Numbered from the stretch's first letter, positions 1-12,615 are shown. The stretch is 64,000 bases of DNA from Aedes albopictus (GCF_035046485.1 NC_085137.1:4441977-4505976), one strand, 5' to 3'. Notes: generated by a model from the letters alone, not told the origin. Numbers and translations are program-made.

Positions 1-292
1 GAGAATTCCTGGTAGGGTCAACATTCTCTTAGTAATCTTACAATCCCGAACTCATCGTATTCGAAAACAAAGCGATTACGACACCGATTGATTACGCAAT
101 TTTTGTTATTATTCATGCCTCTTAAGACTGTTTGCCACTTTCTGCAGGAATTCTAGAATGCCTAGCCCTTTAAAAATTATCAAAAGATTATTTGAGAATT
201 TCTTCAAGAAGCCTGTTAGAAACTCCTTCTTGTTTAATTTAATTAATATTTTTTTCAACGATTCTACCGAGGATTACTTGTGGGATTCCCGA
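1..292. repeat. Degenerate AT-rich short tandem repeat
   Basis: From about base 130 the sequence is made of imperfect short modules of the type aggaattctag and aaattctt, the same composition as the longer arrays further right. The first 130 bases look single copy. No open frame of note. Confidence 0.4.
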
Positions 293-1068
293 GCAAAGGC
301 GGATAACTAAGTGATATCACTTTGATAATAAACTATGTTATCGGTATTATCATCTTGTTATTTTTGTTATCATCTTTTCCAATTGATGATAATCAGATGA
401 TAACAAATTTAGTTATCAATAATTTTGGTCTATCACGATAACATAAAAATACTAAATAATAACAAAATATGTTATCAGTTTCAAACGCACATTTCAAAGC
501 TTTCCCAGAACTGAGGGTTTGGCGGATCTCGAATCTAAAAATAGATTCCGCTTTCCATCTTCAATGCGACTGCAGTACGAAAGCGTAGCCTTCAACCACT
601 CTCCCTCTCACTGAGTCCCGTTGGTATAGCGGCTATCGGCTGCGACCGATAATCACTCGATCAGGGTTCAAGACCTACTGGGCGCAATAGTTGAAAACAT
701 GGGTTATTGTTATAAGAAACTTTTTTCAACTGCTAGTCATGTCGGTAAAGTAGATTTTTACTATTTTCGTCGATAAAATAGCTCGGAATGATAACCCAAT
801 GATAACAAAACCTGTTATCAATCAGCTGTATTTTTTCATGTTGATAACTAAATGTAATATTGAATAAAATATTGTATAACACAATTAGTTATCAACTTGA
901 ACATAATGATAACTTAACTTCTTATCATTTTGGTATTCGTGGAGTAAATTTGAGTTATCATTTTTGTTATGTTGGCTCTTAATTCAACCTAAATGATAAC
1001 AAAGTCAATTATCAAACGAATGATAACCAGGTAACAGAACTTGTTTTCATTTTGTTATCCGCCTTTGC
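293..1068. mobile_element. Non-autonomous TIR element rich in TGATAAC motifs
   Basis: The ends are inverted copies of GCAAAGGCGGATAAC (left from 293, right ending 1068). The interior has no coding frame but carries many copies of TGATAAC or GTTATCA in both orientations, like clustered subterminal protein-binding repeats. A tRNA-like segment sits inside at 615-686. A target duplication is not clear; GC on both sides is possible if the TIR starts at AAAGG. Superfamily unknown. Confidence 0.6.
615..686 (+). other. tRNA-like Pol III module inside a TIR element
   Basis: An A-box-like TGGTATAGCGG at 622-632 and a B-box-like GGTTCAAGACC at 665-675 have tRNA-like spacing. The stems do not fold into a convincing cloverleaf, so this is a tRNA-derived promoter module or relic rather than a tRNA gene. 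Confidence 0.5.
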
Positions 1069-1520
1069 TGCTTTTTTCAGGGATTGCTTTAGGAATCTTT
1101 CCAAGGTTTTATTCAAAGTTCTGAAGGAATTTCTTCAAAGAGGCTTTTAGAAATTGCTCCTAAACTTTCTTCAGAAATTTTCCAAAGGTGTCTTCAGTAG
1201 TTCATTAAATAAATGGTCTTGCAATTTCTCGAAAGATTCTTTCACAATTTATTCAATTATTCTCTTAGAATTTCCTAAATTTATTTCATGCTTAAACTGA
1301 TTTCCCCAGATATTTTGAAAAATAATTTTGTACAAGAAATCTTTCGGGAGCAAGGATTTCTTCATGTATTTGTATAATTACTCCTGCAAGATTTTTTTCG
1401 AAGATTCTTACACTAGTTCCTCCAAGAAATTGTATAGGAATTCTTCCAGAGGATGCTTTGAGTGTTTTGCAAGAAATGCTAAAAAAAATGTCCAAAAAGC
1501 CATTCAAGGATTCAGCCAAG
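1069..1520. repeat. Degenerate AT-rich array
   Basis: Imperfect modules such as gaatttcttcaaag and aattcttccag follow one another without a fixed period. The short frames here on both strands are by-products of the repeat. Confidence 0.5.
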
Positions 1521-2040
1521 GATCGGTATATTCACCTCGCTCCATTCATATTCACTCCTCTTTGCTGAAGTAAATTGAGAAAGATGCAACAAACGGATTG
1601 TCGTGATCAAACACGCAACCCCATCATCAGTGGGAAGCGAAGCGCAAGCTGCTTAACATGGATATTCATTGCCGATCGTCGCAGTTTGGATTGCAAGCGA
1701 ATGAATGAATGACGCATGGTGACGAATGCTGGTGAGCGATCGAAGCGGCTATTATCATAACAAGAAGACAATTTCTGCATGTAATGCATACATTTTTAGT
1801 GTATTGTTGTTGAAATGCTAGATTAGCAAAGAAAATAATGAACACTTTTTGAAAAATTCAAAAATTCGTATGCTCAATATCCCTCACGAATCGCATCACC
1901 GCTCGATCGCTTGCGATGCGAATGTGGACGAATGTTTAAATTCCAAGTGTGGCTTCCCACCGTTCGCCGGAGTTTGCTGTCGTCGCTGACAAGCAAACAC
2001 ACAAACTAAAGCGACAATTGTTGACTGTATTCGAATGTGG
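1521..2040. other. Single-copy-looking DNA, no gene seen
   Basis: The composition is more balanced and CG-containing (gcgatcg, cgatcgtcgc motifs). Frames are short and unrecognised. No splice-site pair or TIR was found. Confidence 0.3.
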
Positions 2041-4110
2041 AAGAAGATGAAAAGTGGAAATCAGGAACCCTGGATTCAGCAACTGTTTCTTTAGAAATTC
2101 CAAAAAAAAAAGAAATATAAGAATTCTTTCAAGAATTCTCACAGAAGTTCCTGTAAGAAATTCTATTAAAATATCGCAAAACATTTTTAGAAATTGCTTT
2201 GTGCATTTCTCTGGTAATCACCTTATTTTTATGGAAATGCTTTAGGTATTTCCTTTGAGATTTTCTTCGTTGTAAATTCTTGTTTTTTTTTAATTCACAA
2301 GAGTATATCTCATATAACTTCAAACATGATAACCGAAGGAGTTTCGTAAGTAATTATCAAAATAAATTTCCAGAGGAATTTCCAAAGAAATTTTCTGAGG
2401 AATTACCGAAGAAGTTTTCAAAAAAATGCCACTTAAATGTACACACAAATTGACTAAGAAATTTTCAAAGTACCTGTCGAATGAATTTCTAAGGAACTAT
2501 TGAAAGAATTGCAAATATAATTGTAACTTTCAAGTTTAGGATAGAGACGAACCAGCCAAGGGCTGAAAGTCTCTTTAATAAAGACAAATCAATCAATCAA
2601 TCAATGTATCTTTCAATAAACTTCCGACAATACTTATCCCGTAGGATTTCCCTGATAAATTTTCAAAGTAATTGCATAAAGAATTTCGAAAAGTAGTGCT
2701 GTAGACATTTTCACACATAATTTCCCAAATCAATTTCGAGAAATTGACAAAAGAGTTACCGAATCAAATTCCGAAGAAATCGCCGTAACAGTTTTCAAAA
2801 ACATTCTTCAAAAAAATAACAAACATAATCGCCAAATTAATTTCCAAAGTAAATGCCAAATTAATAAGCCAATCAATTTCCGTAGGAATTGGCAAAGAAG
2901 TTTCCAGAAGTTATTCCCAAAGTAATTAGCAGTGGATTTTTCAAACGATTTGTCAAAAAAGGCAAAAAGTTGCATACGAAATTTCTGATGAAATTTCCAT
3001 AGCAATAAAAATCTGAAGAATTCCGCAAAGCCATTGCTGCAGCATTTCCGAGAATTGATTAGAGAAGTTTCCAAAGGAATTGCTTAACAATTTCTCAAAA
3101 GAATTGCTGCAGAAATTTGCAATGAGACTTCTAACGGAGATAAAAAAAAAACTATTTTTTTGCCAAATGGAATAGCGAGCTCAGTTTTCGACATAATAGC
3201 TGAGACAGTTTTCAAAAGAATTGCCAAAGAAATTTTCTAAATTAATGTAGAATAAATTCAGAAAAAAATACATAAAAAGGTATTTCCGAAGGAAATTTTC
3301 AGAGTAGTTGCTGAAGGGATTTCTAAATATTTTTTAAAGATATTTTTTAACGAATTGCTGCACGAATTTTCAAAGTAATTACTGAAAAAGATACATAAGA
3401 AATTTTTGATGAAATAGTTCAAAAAATGTAATGAAAAAATGTAAAAATTTCTCCAAGAATTCTCACAGAAATTCTTCCAAGAAATTCTACTGGGATTCTT
3501 TCAATGAATCCTTTAGGTATTCTACTCCACGAATTCTATCTTGGATATTTTTTACGATTAATCTAGCATTTACTTCTACGTTTTCTTAAAAGATTTCCTT
3601 CGAAAGTTGCTACAGCGATTGCTTCAGAAACTCCTCCTTTAATAATATATATTCCCAAGAGTTCCATAAAAAGTATCTTAAAAATTTCCACAAACGATTC
3701 CTTTAGGGCTACCCCATATAATCACTTTAGAAATTTTCCAGAGGAATCCATTAAGACTTTCATCGAGATTTTTTTAAAGAAATTTTTACAAAATTTCATT
3801 TGCAATACTTCAAAAAGTTTTTTTTGAAGTCATTTAGCCCTTTAGTTATACCTGCAGGGATTTGTTCAAAAATTCCTCCAACAATTGCTGTAGGAAATCG
3901 TCCAAAGATTCCTTTGGCGATTTTTTCAAGTCCTCTTTTAGAATTCGTTAAAGAATACTTTAAGAAACTCCAGCGAAGATTTAATATTTTTTTTTCAAGG
4001 ATTTTTTCAACCTACGTTACAAAGATTCGTTCAGGGATTTCTCAAAGTTTTCCTTCAGATATCCCTACAAGGATGAACACATTCATCCCCAAAGGGTTCC
4101 TACAGTAATT
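2041..4110. repeat. Long degenerate AT-rich array
   Basis: About 2 kb of imperfect modules such as aatttccaaag, gaatttc and attgccgaag, drifting in sequence and phase. It is interrupted by a retroelement 3' end at 2534-2605. No coding potential beyond repeat-derived short frames. Confidence 0.6.
2534..2605 (+). mobile_element. Retroelement 3' end with AATC tail
   Basis: A short segment containing AACCAGCCAAGGGCTGAAAG runs into a tail of repeated AATC. The same motif with the same tail is present on the minus strand at 26887-26946. Two copies of one core followed by one tetranucleotide tail indicate a 5'-truncated LINE or SINE family. The parent family is not identified. Confidence 0.6.
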
Positions 4111-4124
4111 CCTCCAAGGCAATA

Positions 4125-5427
4125 AGGCTTGCGCACTTTAGAATCGGTACACTTTCAACCGGCTGCCGCTCAAAAACGGTGTCACTTGGAAAAAAGTGCT
4201 GTTAGAAGCAATTGAAGCTTATCTATTGTAGTTTGTAAGAAAATTATAAAATTTGCTGTTTTTATATTTTTAGATGAACTATTGATCTGAATTCGTAAAT
4301 AGTGCCAGTTTTTTCTGCACACATTGAGCAAAAACCAATCATTGTCAGATTCAAGATTTGTGTAGGAATATATAATTACCAAACCCACCAATTACGCAGT
4401 ATAGAATAGTTGATGGTATTATGATTGTTGATTTAGGGAGGTAAAATATCCCATGAGTGTTTTAAAATTTGCAATATAGCTATGGTAAGCCTTTGTTTGA
4501 AGGGATTTATGGAAAATCGAAAGCTTGCATAGATATTTAAGGTCAAAAAAGTTGTTTTCGCATAAACTTTAGTTCGACAAATACGCATTCGGGAAGGATA
4601 CTAAACGAAAAGTGTTGGTATACAAGAAACCAATGATTTGATGCGGAACAATATAAATAATCGTGGCTCGAAAGCTGTGTGGACTATTGCTGACGAAATG
4701 CATTGGATGTGTTTTGATGGCGTGAAATATCTAACGATTTCTTTAAATAAAACTGAATCAACTCAAAAGTTTTTTATTTGTGATCATAGAATCACATCTA
4801 TAGTTCCATAATCTATATGGTTTTCAGTGTTTTATCCATGAAAACTATCTTATTCTAGGCTTATTATGGGGAGTTAGCCTTATAACTGTTAATTTCCGAC
4901 TACTGTGAGGGAAAACTGATAGTAATTCCAGAAATAATCAAGGTTTCGATATGAATTAAGTTGGGCCACTTGAATTGGGGAATTGTAAATCCAAAAAAAC
5001 GATCCCAAGAAATATTTTTTCACAAAAAAATTCTTTGAGTAAAATTATGTTTTGAATATAGCGTATGGAAAATAAGGCTATAAGTTTATTATGGTCTTGT
5101 GAACCATATTTGTCAAGAGTTTAATGTCGTAACTTATTTTGAGCATATCTTTGATGAATATAATTTCGTTTTTTGTGGAAATATCAGCCCGAAAGCTGTG
5201 AAATTTGCAAATGTTGACGATCATTGGTTTGTGCAGAATGAAATGGCATGAATTTCACAATCAGGTCAAAATTTTATCTTGAAGAAATAAAAACTGAATT
5301 TTTCATATTTTTCCTACAAAATACAATAAAAAAGCTTCATTTGCTTCTTACAACATTTTTTTCTAGGTTAAACCGTTTTTGATCTGCAGCCGGTTGAAAG
5401 TGTACCGATTCTAAAGTGCGCAGGCTT
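4125..5427. mobile_element. TA-flanked TIR element, 1.3 kb
   Basis: The terminal inverted repeats are about 45 bp. The left end reads AGGCTTGCGCACTTTAGAAT onward, the right end is its complement with a few changes, and TA lies at 4123-4124 and 5428-5429. The interior is AT-rich with no transposase frame. The TA duplication suggests mobilisation by a Tc1/mariner-type enzyme, which is inference. Confidence 0.7.
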
Positions 5428-5531
5428 TATATAGGAAGTCTTATTATTTTTTAATTTGCTCCAAAGAATTTGAGAGGAATTCTTTTAGGCTTCCGCCATT
5501 GATTTTGTGAGAGATAATCTAGGTATTTAAT

Positions 5532-6157
5532 AGCCCGCCCTTATTTTGCAAAAATGGGAAATTTTATAAGTTTGTTAGTGGAAAATGATAGTTATAGCTA
5601 AGAAATGATCGTGTCAAAATTTGAAGTCCGTATCTCAAGGCTAAGTGGTTCCTCAAGGGGCCTAAAGTTGTCTAAAATGGTATGGCACCAAAAAACATGA
5701 AATTTTTATCGATACGCTATTCTACTAAAACCGGTGATTTTAGGACCCTTAAGGGCCGAAAATGTGCTTAGAATTGGGATATCTCTACTCGTTTTTGAGT
5801 AATTGAACAAAATAGTTTCCTTCGGAATCTAAAAAAATGGTCAAAAATGCTGATTTTTCGGTTGTTTTTTGTCAATAACTTGGAAACGAGTAGAGATATC
5901 GCAAATCTAATCACATTTTTGGCCCATAAGGGTCCTGAAATCACCGGTTTTAGTAGATTAGCGTATTTTTTCATCGATAAAAATTTCATGTTTTTTTGGT
6001 CCCATACCATTTTTGACAAATTTAGGCCCCTTGAGGGACCACTTAGCCTTGAGATACAGACTTTAAATTTTGACACGATCATTTCTTAGCTAAAACTATC
6101 ATTTTCCACTAACGAACTTATAACATTTCTAATTTTTGCAAAATAAGGGACGGCCTA
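5532..6157. mobile_element. Foldback element with 9-bp target duplication
   Basis: The two halves are inverted copies of each other over about 275 bp (5532-5808 and 5880-6157), separated by a short centre. GTATTTAAT occurs directly on both sides (5523-5531, 6158-6166), a 9-bp target duplication. Long TIRs with a 9-bp duplication fit a Mutator-like foldback MITE. The two overlapping antisense frames here are mirror images of the same arms. A fragment of the family lies at 42697-42815. Confidence 0.7.
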
Positions 6158-6166
6158 GTATTTAAT

Positions 6167-6860
6167 CATAAGTTCTTCTAAAAATCCGCTTGATTTCAAA
6201 ATTTCTTCAGGAATCCTTTACGTAAATCCTCAAAGTATTCCTAGTACTTCTAGTACTACTTCATAATACTGTAGTAATCCTTCAAGGATGTCATCAAAGA
6301 TACATACCTCAAAATCATGATTCACTCCAAATACATCTTGGAATTCATCTAGACGATTCTCCAAAGATTCCTTTAAAAATTCCTCCAAAAATTCCTGTAT
6401 CTTCTTGGAGAAACCTCTAAATCTAAAGGAATCCTTGGAGAAATTCCTTAAGGGTTATCTAATGGATTCCTTGATAGACTTCATGAAACAATCCTAGAAG
6501 GACTTTATGAAGGAATTCGAAGAAGTATTTCTGGACGAATGGTTGTAGAAATGCCTAAAAAAATCATGAAGCAATTCCTGAAGGATTTCTTGAAAAGTTC
6601 CTGAAGAAAAGCTTGCAGGTATCATTATAAGTATTCCTGAATCAATGCGTAGAAAAATTTCTGAAGCAATCACTGAAAAAAGTTCTGAAGTTAATCTTAC
6701 AGGAATTTTTGTAGAACTCTTTGAAGTAACTGTTAGTTAAATTATAAAAGATATTCCCGAAGGCAAGGTAAGTATTTACCTTGCCCGAAGGAATTCCTGC
6801 AGAAACCCTTCAAGGAATACTTGGAAAGAAATACTTGATGAAAAAGTTGGAATACGTTGA
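6167..6860. repeat. Degenerate AT-rich array
   Basis: Imperfect attcctccaaa and gaaggaattc modules. The orientation changes along the array from attcctcc to ggaattcc type. Confidence 0.5.
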
Positions 6861-7460
6861 TTGCACTTATTTTTTATACGAGAGCAAAAATAACCGACTA
6901 ACTATTGTTATTATGGTTTTGACGTGACATGTGTTCAGATCTTAATTTTCATAAATGGGGCCCCTGAATTTTCTAAGCTATGTTAACAGCTATGTTTGGT
7001 CCTGTGGTTAGGATATCAGGGACGTTTTGATAATGTTCATGAATTTTACTTCCATATCAGTATTGAATTTCGTAAAATTCAATTGTGATTTCTTGCACTT
7101 TTTTTGTATTTTGGGGCCCCTGCAGGTAAAGAGAGTAATCATCAAACTAATCAAAACTAAACTAACTAAACTACTTGAATAAAGTGTGCACATTTACAAT
7201 TGTTAATAATAGGACTACAAATTAGCCATCTGTGTGCTCCATTCCAAAAACTATTGATAATCTCGAAGGGGCCCCTACATACCTATCAGCAGATCTGTAA
7301 ACTTTCGCTTTTTTAAGAACTTTATTAAAACTAGTGTTTAGTAACTTTCTTTGATTTGGAGGCCCTCTGAACCCGGGGCCCGGTGCGGACCGCACCCTCC
7401 GCACCCCCCTTGCTACGCCACTGCCGTGCAGTTTCTGTAAATTTGAGATTTTTTCTAATG
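6861..7460 (-). mobile_element. Partial TIR element ending CAGTGGCGTAGC
   Basis: Read on the minus strand, the sequence at 7422 begins CAGTGGCGTAGCAAGGGG, a terminus shared by many insect hAT-like non-autonomous elements (from memory). The motif GGGGCCCC recurs three times upstream. The matching left end was not found, so the left limit is arbitrary. Confidence 0.35.
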
Positions 7461-7590
7461 AATTGTGAGACAAGTACAATGATACACTAAGCCCAGGGAG
7501 TCGAAAAAAATTTCCCGACTGGAACGGAAATCGTACCCGCCGTCTTCGGACTGGCGATCCATAGCCCTAACCACTAGACTAGTTGGAGAC
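7461..7590 (-). mobile_element. tRNA-related SINE, family B, truncated
   Basis: On the minus strand the copy starts GTCTCCAACTAGTCTAGTGG and runs through a tRNA-like head with a degenerate B box (GGGTACGATTTCC) into TCGACTCCCTGGGC. It matches the copies at 57513-57796, 36546-36800 and 37331-37440 but lacks their 3' part. Confidence 0.65.
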
Positions 7591-8200
7591 CCAAGGATAT
7601 GTTGGTTATGAGTTCCCTTAGGGAGAAACATCAGAAAATACAAATATAGCTGCCATAACGACCGACTTGGACCCCTACTCAAGCTTTCAAGAGCACCAAT
7701 CATAAAAAATCGTGAACAAATACCTTCAATTTGAAAAACCTGCCCCTTTTTGCAAGTGACCAAAGCCAGGATTAACGAGTGCGGCTTGGATTGAGGCTTC
7801 GTTCGTCAGATTTGTGCCTCTAATGTTTGTATGCAAAATTTCAATGGGATTTCTTGATGATTCACCTTAATATAAAATTCTTTAAAAGTTTTCTGGTGAA
7901 TTTTCTGGAGAAATTCCTGATAATATTTATAGAAGGATTCCTAGTGATATGCCTGATAAAGATGGAGTGCCTAGTTTTTTTTTATAGTACTTAGTGCAGT
8001 CCATAGCGCAATTAAAATTTGATTTCCTAAATGAATGTGTTAGTAAAACTCTATAGAAATTGTGTTTTGAAGAAATTTCTGCCGAAAGAGACTTTCCAAC
8101 AAACATTTACGCTGTATAAAAGTGGCTCAAGCTTGGGCTCCAACGACTCTTAAGCAAACTTCAACTTAAGAAACTACTATTTAGCTAGTTTTGTTTCTTA
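7591..8200. other. Intergenic or intronic DNA flanking the LTR element
   Basis: Mixed sequence with a short degenerate array near 7840-7980. Nothing coding is recognised. Confidence 0.3.
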
Positions 8201-8205
8201 GGTTC

Positions 8206-8449
8206 TGAGCAAGTCGGGCTTTGACCCACGGGTGGTCTGCTGCAGCAAGCAACGATGCGTCCGGTGCGTCCGACGGCCAACCGAAGAAAAAGGAAAAGTC
8301 ATGGCCAACCTTGTTCTGGTTGACAACGCGCTGACAGCAGGGCGTTAGGCGTTACTTGGAAAAGGCTGTTTTCGGTTCGTTAGTGATTGGGGGCAACACT
8401 CTAAAATAAGCTAAAGACATGTTGCTTATTATGCATTACACTCCACACA
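8206..8449 (-). repeat. 3' LTR
   Basis: This 244-bp repeat shows no mismatch to 12616-12859 on reading both copies. In element orientation it starts TGTGTGGAGTG and ends CTTGCTCA. Confidence 0.88.
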
Positions 8450-8466
8450 TCCTCCTCCTCCTCTCT
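8450..8466 (-). promoter_or_regulatory. Polypurine tract
   Basis: The minus strand reads AGAGAGGAGGAGGAGGA immediately before the LTR start, the expected place for plus-strand priming. This is the main evidence for the element's orientation. Confidence 0.75.
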
Positions 8467-11400
8467 AAAAAAAATTAGAAAAAGATCCTTGTTTTTGGTC
8501 ACAAAACCAACGAGCAACAACTGACATTTCGTGACAGCTGAATTTGAGCTACACTTGACGTTACTTTTTCTCTTTTCGCGAATCTCGTCTCAGCTTTGAT
8601 CTAAACTTAATAAACTCACAATAACAGTAACTGGAAGATTATATAGTCTGTGCCACTTTTATAGAGTTCCTATGATATCTATTTCTGGAGTCTTTCTACT
8701 TTCTACTTTACTATGTATTATCAGACTGCTATTACTATCGAGCCCTTACAAACTACTTTTGGTTGTAGACCAGCAATCTTTAACAGGTGATGAGTACTCC
8801 CGTGTCACCAATTTACGGGTTATTTACACTACATCCGGTCAGGAACTGGACGAAGTTTACAGTACAGAGAAAACCTGATCTTGGTTGGGATTTGAGCTAC
8901 ATCACGCTCTGTTGAACAGAGACACTTTTGAACGTCCACGTCTCGTTCTAACGCAGGTTGCAACCTATCATTACCAGGCACGGATCCAACATATTAACAT
9001 ATGGCTATGAGCATTCTTAAACGAGTATCACGAGCTGCTCTAAGCCTACCTCTAGAGCAAGTTGAAGGGCAAAAGCTGTATTCCCCTTGCTATCAATCGA
9101 GTTTTATCTGTTGATCGCTCAATAATCTACTCGGAGAATGAACAACTGAGTTCTTGCTACACTGTTTTTCTTAAAACCAATATGTCAAACTCGTCAGACA
9201 ACCATGTACAATCGAATATCGGCCTACAAAGAAATACAGAGAAAAGAAACCAAAATAATAAGAGAAATGTTCTGTTGGTATTATCGAACTCTGTGATAGC
9301 ATTTCATGCAATAATATTTCTTCGGAGGAATTAATATCTTCGATACATGTATTCAGTTTCCAGGACTATCGATCAGACACTCTTTATTATGAAGCAGTAC
9401 GAATACCATTATATACTAACTGCTTCAAATACCATACCATTAAAGTTTTCTACCCTTGAGGCCTCTACTGAACCGTTTTGGGCTGCTGAGGCCTCTACTG
9501 AACCGTAGGCTGTGTGTTGCACACTTCCTTTGCAGTGTGCTAGAGTTATCCTTTCCCTCAATTTTTGTGGAGTGCACTCTCTCTGTGCTTTTCTGTGCTT
9601 GGCTCTGTGTTTAACTCTACGCAAGATTGATAAGATTTTGAATCAATCGATCCATCAGTTGTAAGTCCTGAACAAGCCTAACAACTTTGTTGAAAACACA
9701 ATAACTTTCTAATTAATTTATCAGGTGTCTTTTTGTTAGTTGGAAGCATCAATCAAATGCACTGTGCATTCTTTTCCGCGTCATCAAGAATAGAGCCAGT
9801 GCTGCGATTTGTCTCTGGCATAGTTACAAAAGGCTCTCATTCATATGTACGTCTCCGTTTCTCAGGAAAAAAGGGAGACAAGCACTTGAGATTGTACACA
9901 GGCTTTTTGGCACCGCACTGTGCATGCCGACAATCCCTGCGTCTAATGTCAATTTCTAAGTTCTCGGCAAACACATTCATGAGCTGAAAACACATAGGAA
10001 GACTAACCAAGTCCCAGAAGGGTCGGTTTACCATAACTTATTCTTGATTCTCGGGTATACGGCTCGTCCGTTGCTAGTGCTTATTTTGGAAAGTACACAA
10101 ATCAATTGAAAATATTCGTTTTGATGATTGTTTCCCTTTGCTTATTACTTTGCACGATATTTTACGCATCAGCGAGGCAGTGTTGGTGCTTCAAGCTCAT
10201 TTTGCTACGAATTGAGCAATAAAACATACAAACATAATAAACGTCATGTTGAATCGAATGCTAATTTTTGGCCTTTGTCAGCCCTCTTCAAAATCCTAAT
10301 GAAATTGTCCTGTCAGCCAAGATTCGTTTTTTTTTTAAACAATGAAAATACATCTGATTTGCTTTCCAAAATGGAGATGACTGTTAACTTTTATCGTTTT
10401 TAAATCCGAGAGCTCGGATACCACTTCTGGATTGCCGGGGTTCAGAGTACACCATCATTTCCGCTCTACTTTCCCTAAACATCGGGAGCATGAACTACTA
10501 AACGTTGCACAAGAATCAATTTTCTTTTTTGTTTCACGATAATGCACTGTGTTCTTATATTTGTTGCACAATTTCTTAGTGAAAATACACTCCGAATCCG
10601 TAATTTTACAAAAATAATACATATCAGAGCAATCCTCGATTTCAATTCACTAACTTTTCTGTGTTCGTAATTCTCATACTTTTGGCGATTTTTCATACGA
10701 TCTGATTGTTATTTTCAATAAATCATAGGAATTTCTTGAAACAGCGCCTCGATAGCTAAACAGTAATACATCCAGGGGTGCGCATAAGCGGACTACACCG
10801 AATAACAAACGCTTTGCCCTAAGCGGTGTATGTTGGCAACACAAGTGCTCCGCAACAAACGCAAATCATGCGACGATGGCAATAAAACAAACATCACTTG
10901 CCGTGCGTGCGTCGATATTCCGGGTTTTCTGCAAAAATTTTCGACTCTCATCATCGGATTCCTAAGCATTTGGACGAAATGCGACTCTTGCATAGCTCAA
11001 AGTCGAATTCCAGTTCTAAACCATACGAAAAATCACGGTGTAAACAGTGCGAGACATTGCCTTCCTGGCAAACAAACTCTTGAGTGATCTTTGTCATTTT
11101 ATTTACGAAAAAAAATCCCAATTCAAAAAAATCCCAAATTCAACATTTTTGCATCGTTATCAAGATCACCAATCGTTTGTAGGTACAGCATTTTCTGCAT
11201 CAAAATGTAGAGTAAAGCGGACAATAAAAAAAACTTCTTTTTACAGTGTTCTGTAGCCCTGAAGGCTTGCAGAATATTCCATCTTTCGATCCAAAAAACT
11301 ACTTCATCGCTCTTCCTGGGTGGACCTAATAACATAAGAATTAATGGTTCACTAAATCATCTTTCTCTGACCAAAAATCAAAGCATCATTGATCGTTTAA

Positions 11401-11579
11401 GCCTGGAGCACATAGCGTCCGTCCCGTCAAGGTGCGTTTTTTTACCGTTTTCTCAAGGGAAATATGTCAAACTACTGTCACGCACACGCAAACGTATGCA
11501 TTGTGTGGGCACTTTAGAGAACCTTCGCCATCTAAATCCAAAACAACAAATCAGTGGCATTTTGTTTTTATCTATTCCG

Positions 11580-12350
11580 TAATCGAATTCTTCTGGTGCT
11601 CTTCTACAACCTTTTGGCATCACCAGCCGGAGCCAAAACAATTAGGTGATTCTCCAGAAACCATCTTTGATTATTTGATAACATAACGTAATTCAACCAC
11701 TCCAGCGGCTTCGGTGTCACCAGCTGAACCCTAAACTCGGTGACTCTCAAGGCTACATTTGGTTAATCGATCCCAAAATCGATCACTCCGGCGCTCTTCC
11801 AGAGCGCCTACGGCATCACCATCCACAACCGAAATAATCCGATGACTATCCGGGCCTTTTTTACAGTTCGATCCCCACATAAAATCAATCCAGCGCTCTT
11901 CCAGAGCAACTTCGACATCACCCGCCGAAATGTTAAGCAACTCGGTGGCTCTCCAGGCCAGTTTTCTGTTCGATTCCGAAATCGAATAACTCCGGCGCTC
12001 TTCCAGAGCGCCTTCAGCATCACTAGCCGAAACCAAATTTTTGCAGAGGCTCTCCAGGTCACGTTTCTATTCGATACCGACATCGAATCACTCCGGCGCT
12101 CTTCTAGAGCGCCTTCGGCATCACCAGCCGAAACCAAATAATTGCAGTAGTTTTCCAGGCCACGTTTCCATTCGATCCCAAAATCGAATCATTCCGGCGC
12201 TCTTCCAGAGCGCCTTCGGCATCATCAGCCAAAACAAAAAATATTGCGGTGGCCCTCCAGGCCACTTTTCCTTTTCGAACCCGAAATTCGAATTAGTCCG
12301 GCGCTCTTCCAGAGCGCCTCCGACATTAGTAGCCGGAACCAGTAATATCG
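11580..12350. repeat. 102-bp minisatellite with a hairpin core
   Basis: Six clear copies of a unit near 102 bp start their core at about 11790, 11892, 11994, 12094, 12196 and 12300, with two degenerate units upstream. Most units contain GGCGCTCTTCCAGAGCGCC, an 8-bp perfect stem with a TCC loop, followed by a GGCATCACC-like motif and a short motif resembling TCGATCCCAAAATCGA. Spacing varies (100, 102, 104 bp), so no continuous reading frame is kept. The array sits just inside the 5' LTR, in the leader of the element's RNA. Confidence 0.85.
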
Positions 12351-12598
12351 CTTCAAAAACCATTCCCTCTAGCTCCCCGACCATTTTCAATTGCCAAACT
12401 AAACAACACATTTCTATCTTATTCACCCTTTCACGTTCTGTTTTTTTTTTTTTTTTTCAAAAATGACCAACAATGCGCGACATTTGCTTTCCATTGCAGA
12501 CGACAATCATCAGCCACGGGATTCACTTTTTTTTTCACTTTATTATACTTACAAATCTCCAGAGCAAGCCACAGCTTATTGCGAAAATTCGCAATAAA

Positions 12599-12614
12599 CC
12601 TGGCAGGTTCGCCA
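12599..12614 (-). promoter_or_regulatory. Primer binding site candidate
   Basis: One base after the 5' LTR the minus strand reads TGGCGAACCTGCCAGG. It begins with the TGG expected to pair with a tRNA CCA end. As I recall, it resembles the TGGCGACC-type sites of BEL/Pao elements. The tRNA is not identified. Confidence 0.55.
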
Positions 12615-12615
12615 T

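Noticed and set aside
615..686. Functional tRNA gene
   Set aside because: A and B boxes are present but no acceptor or T-stem pairing is convincing. The same holds for the other tRNA-like modules.
5768..6089. Two complementary frames of 104 and 80 codons
   Set aside because: Both lie in the arms of the foldback element and mirror each other.
11731..12466. Frames of 99-141 codons on both strands
   Set aside because: They lie in the 102-bp minisatellite whose copies differ by non-multiples of three, so the frame is not maintained.
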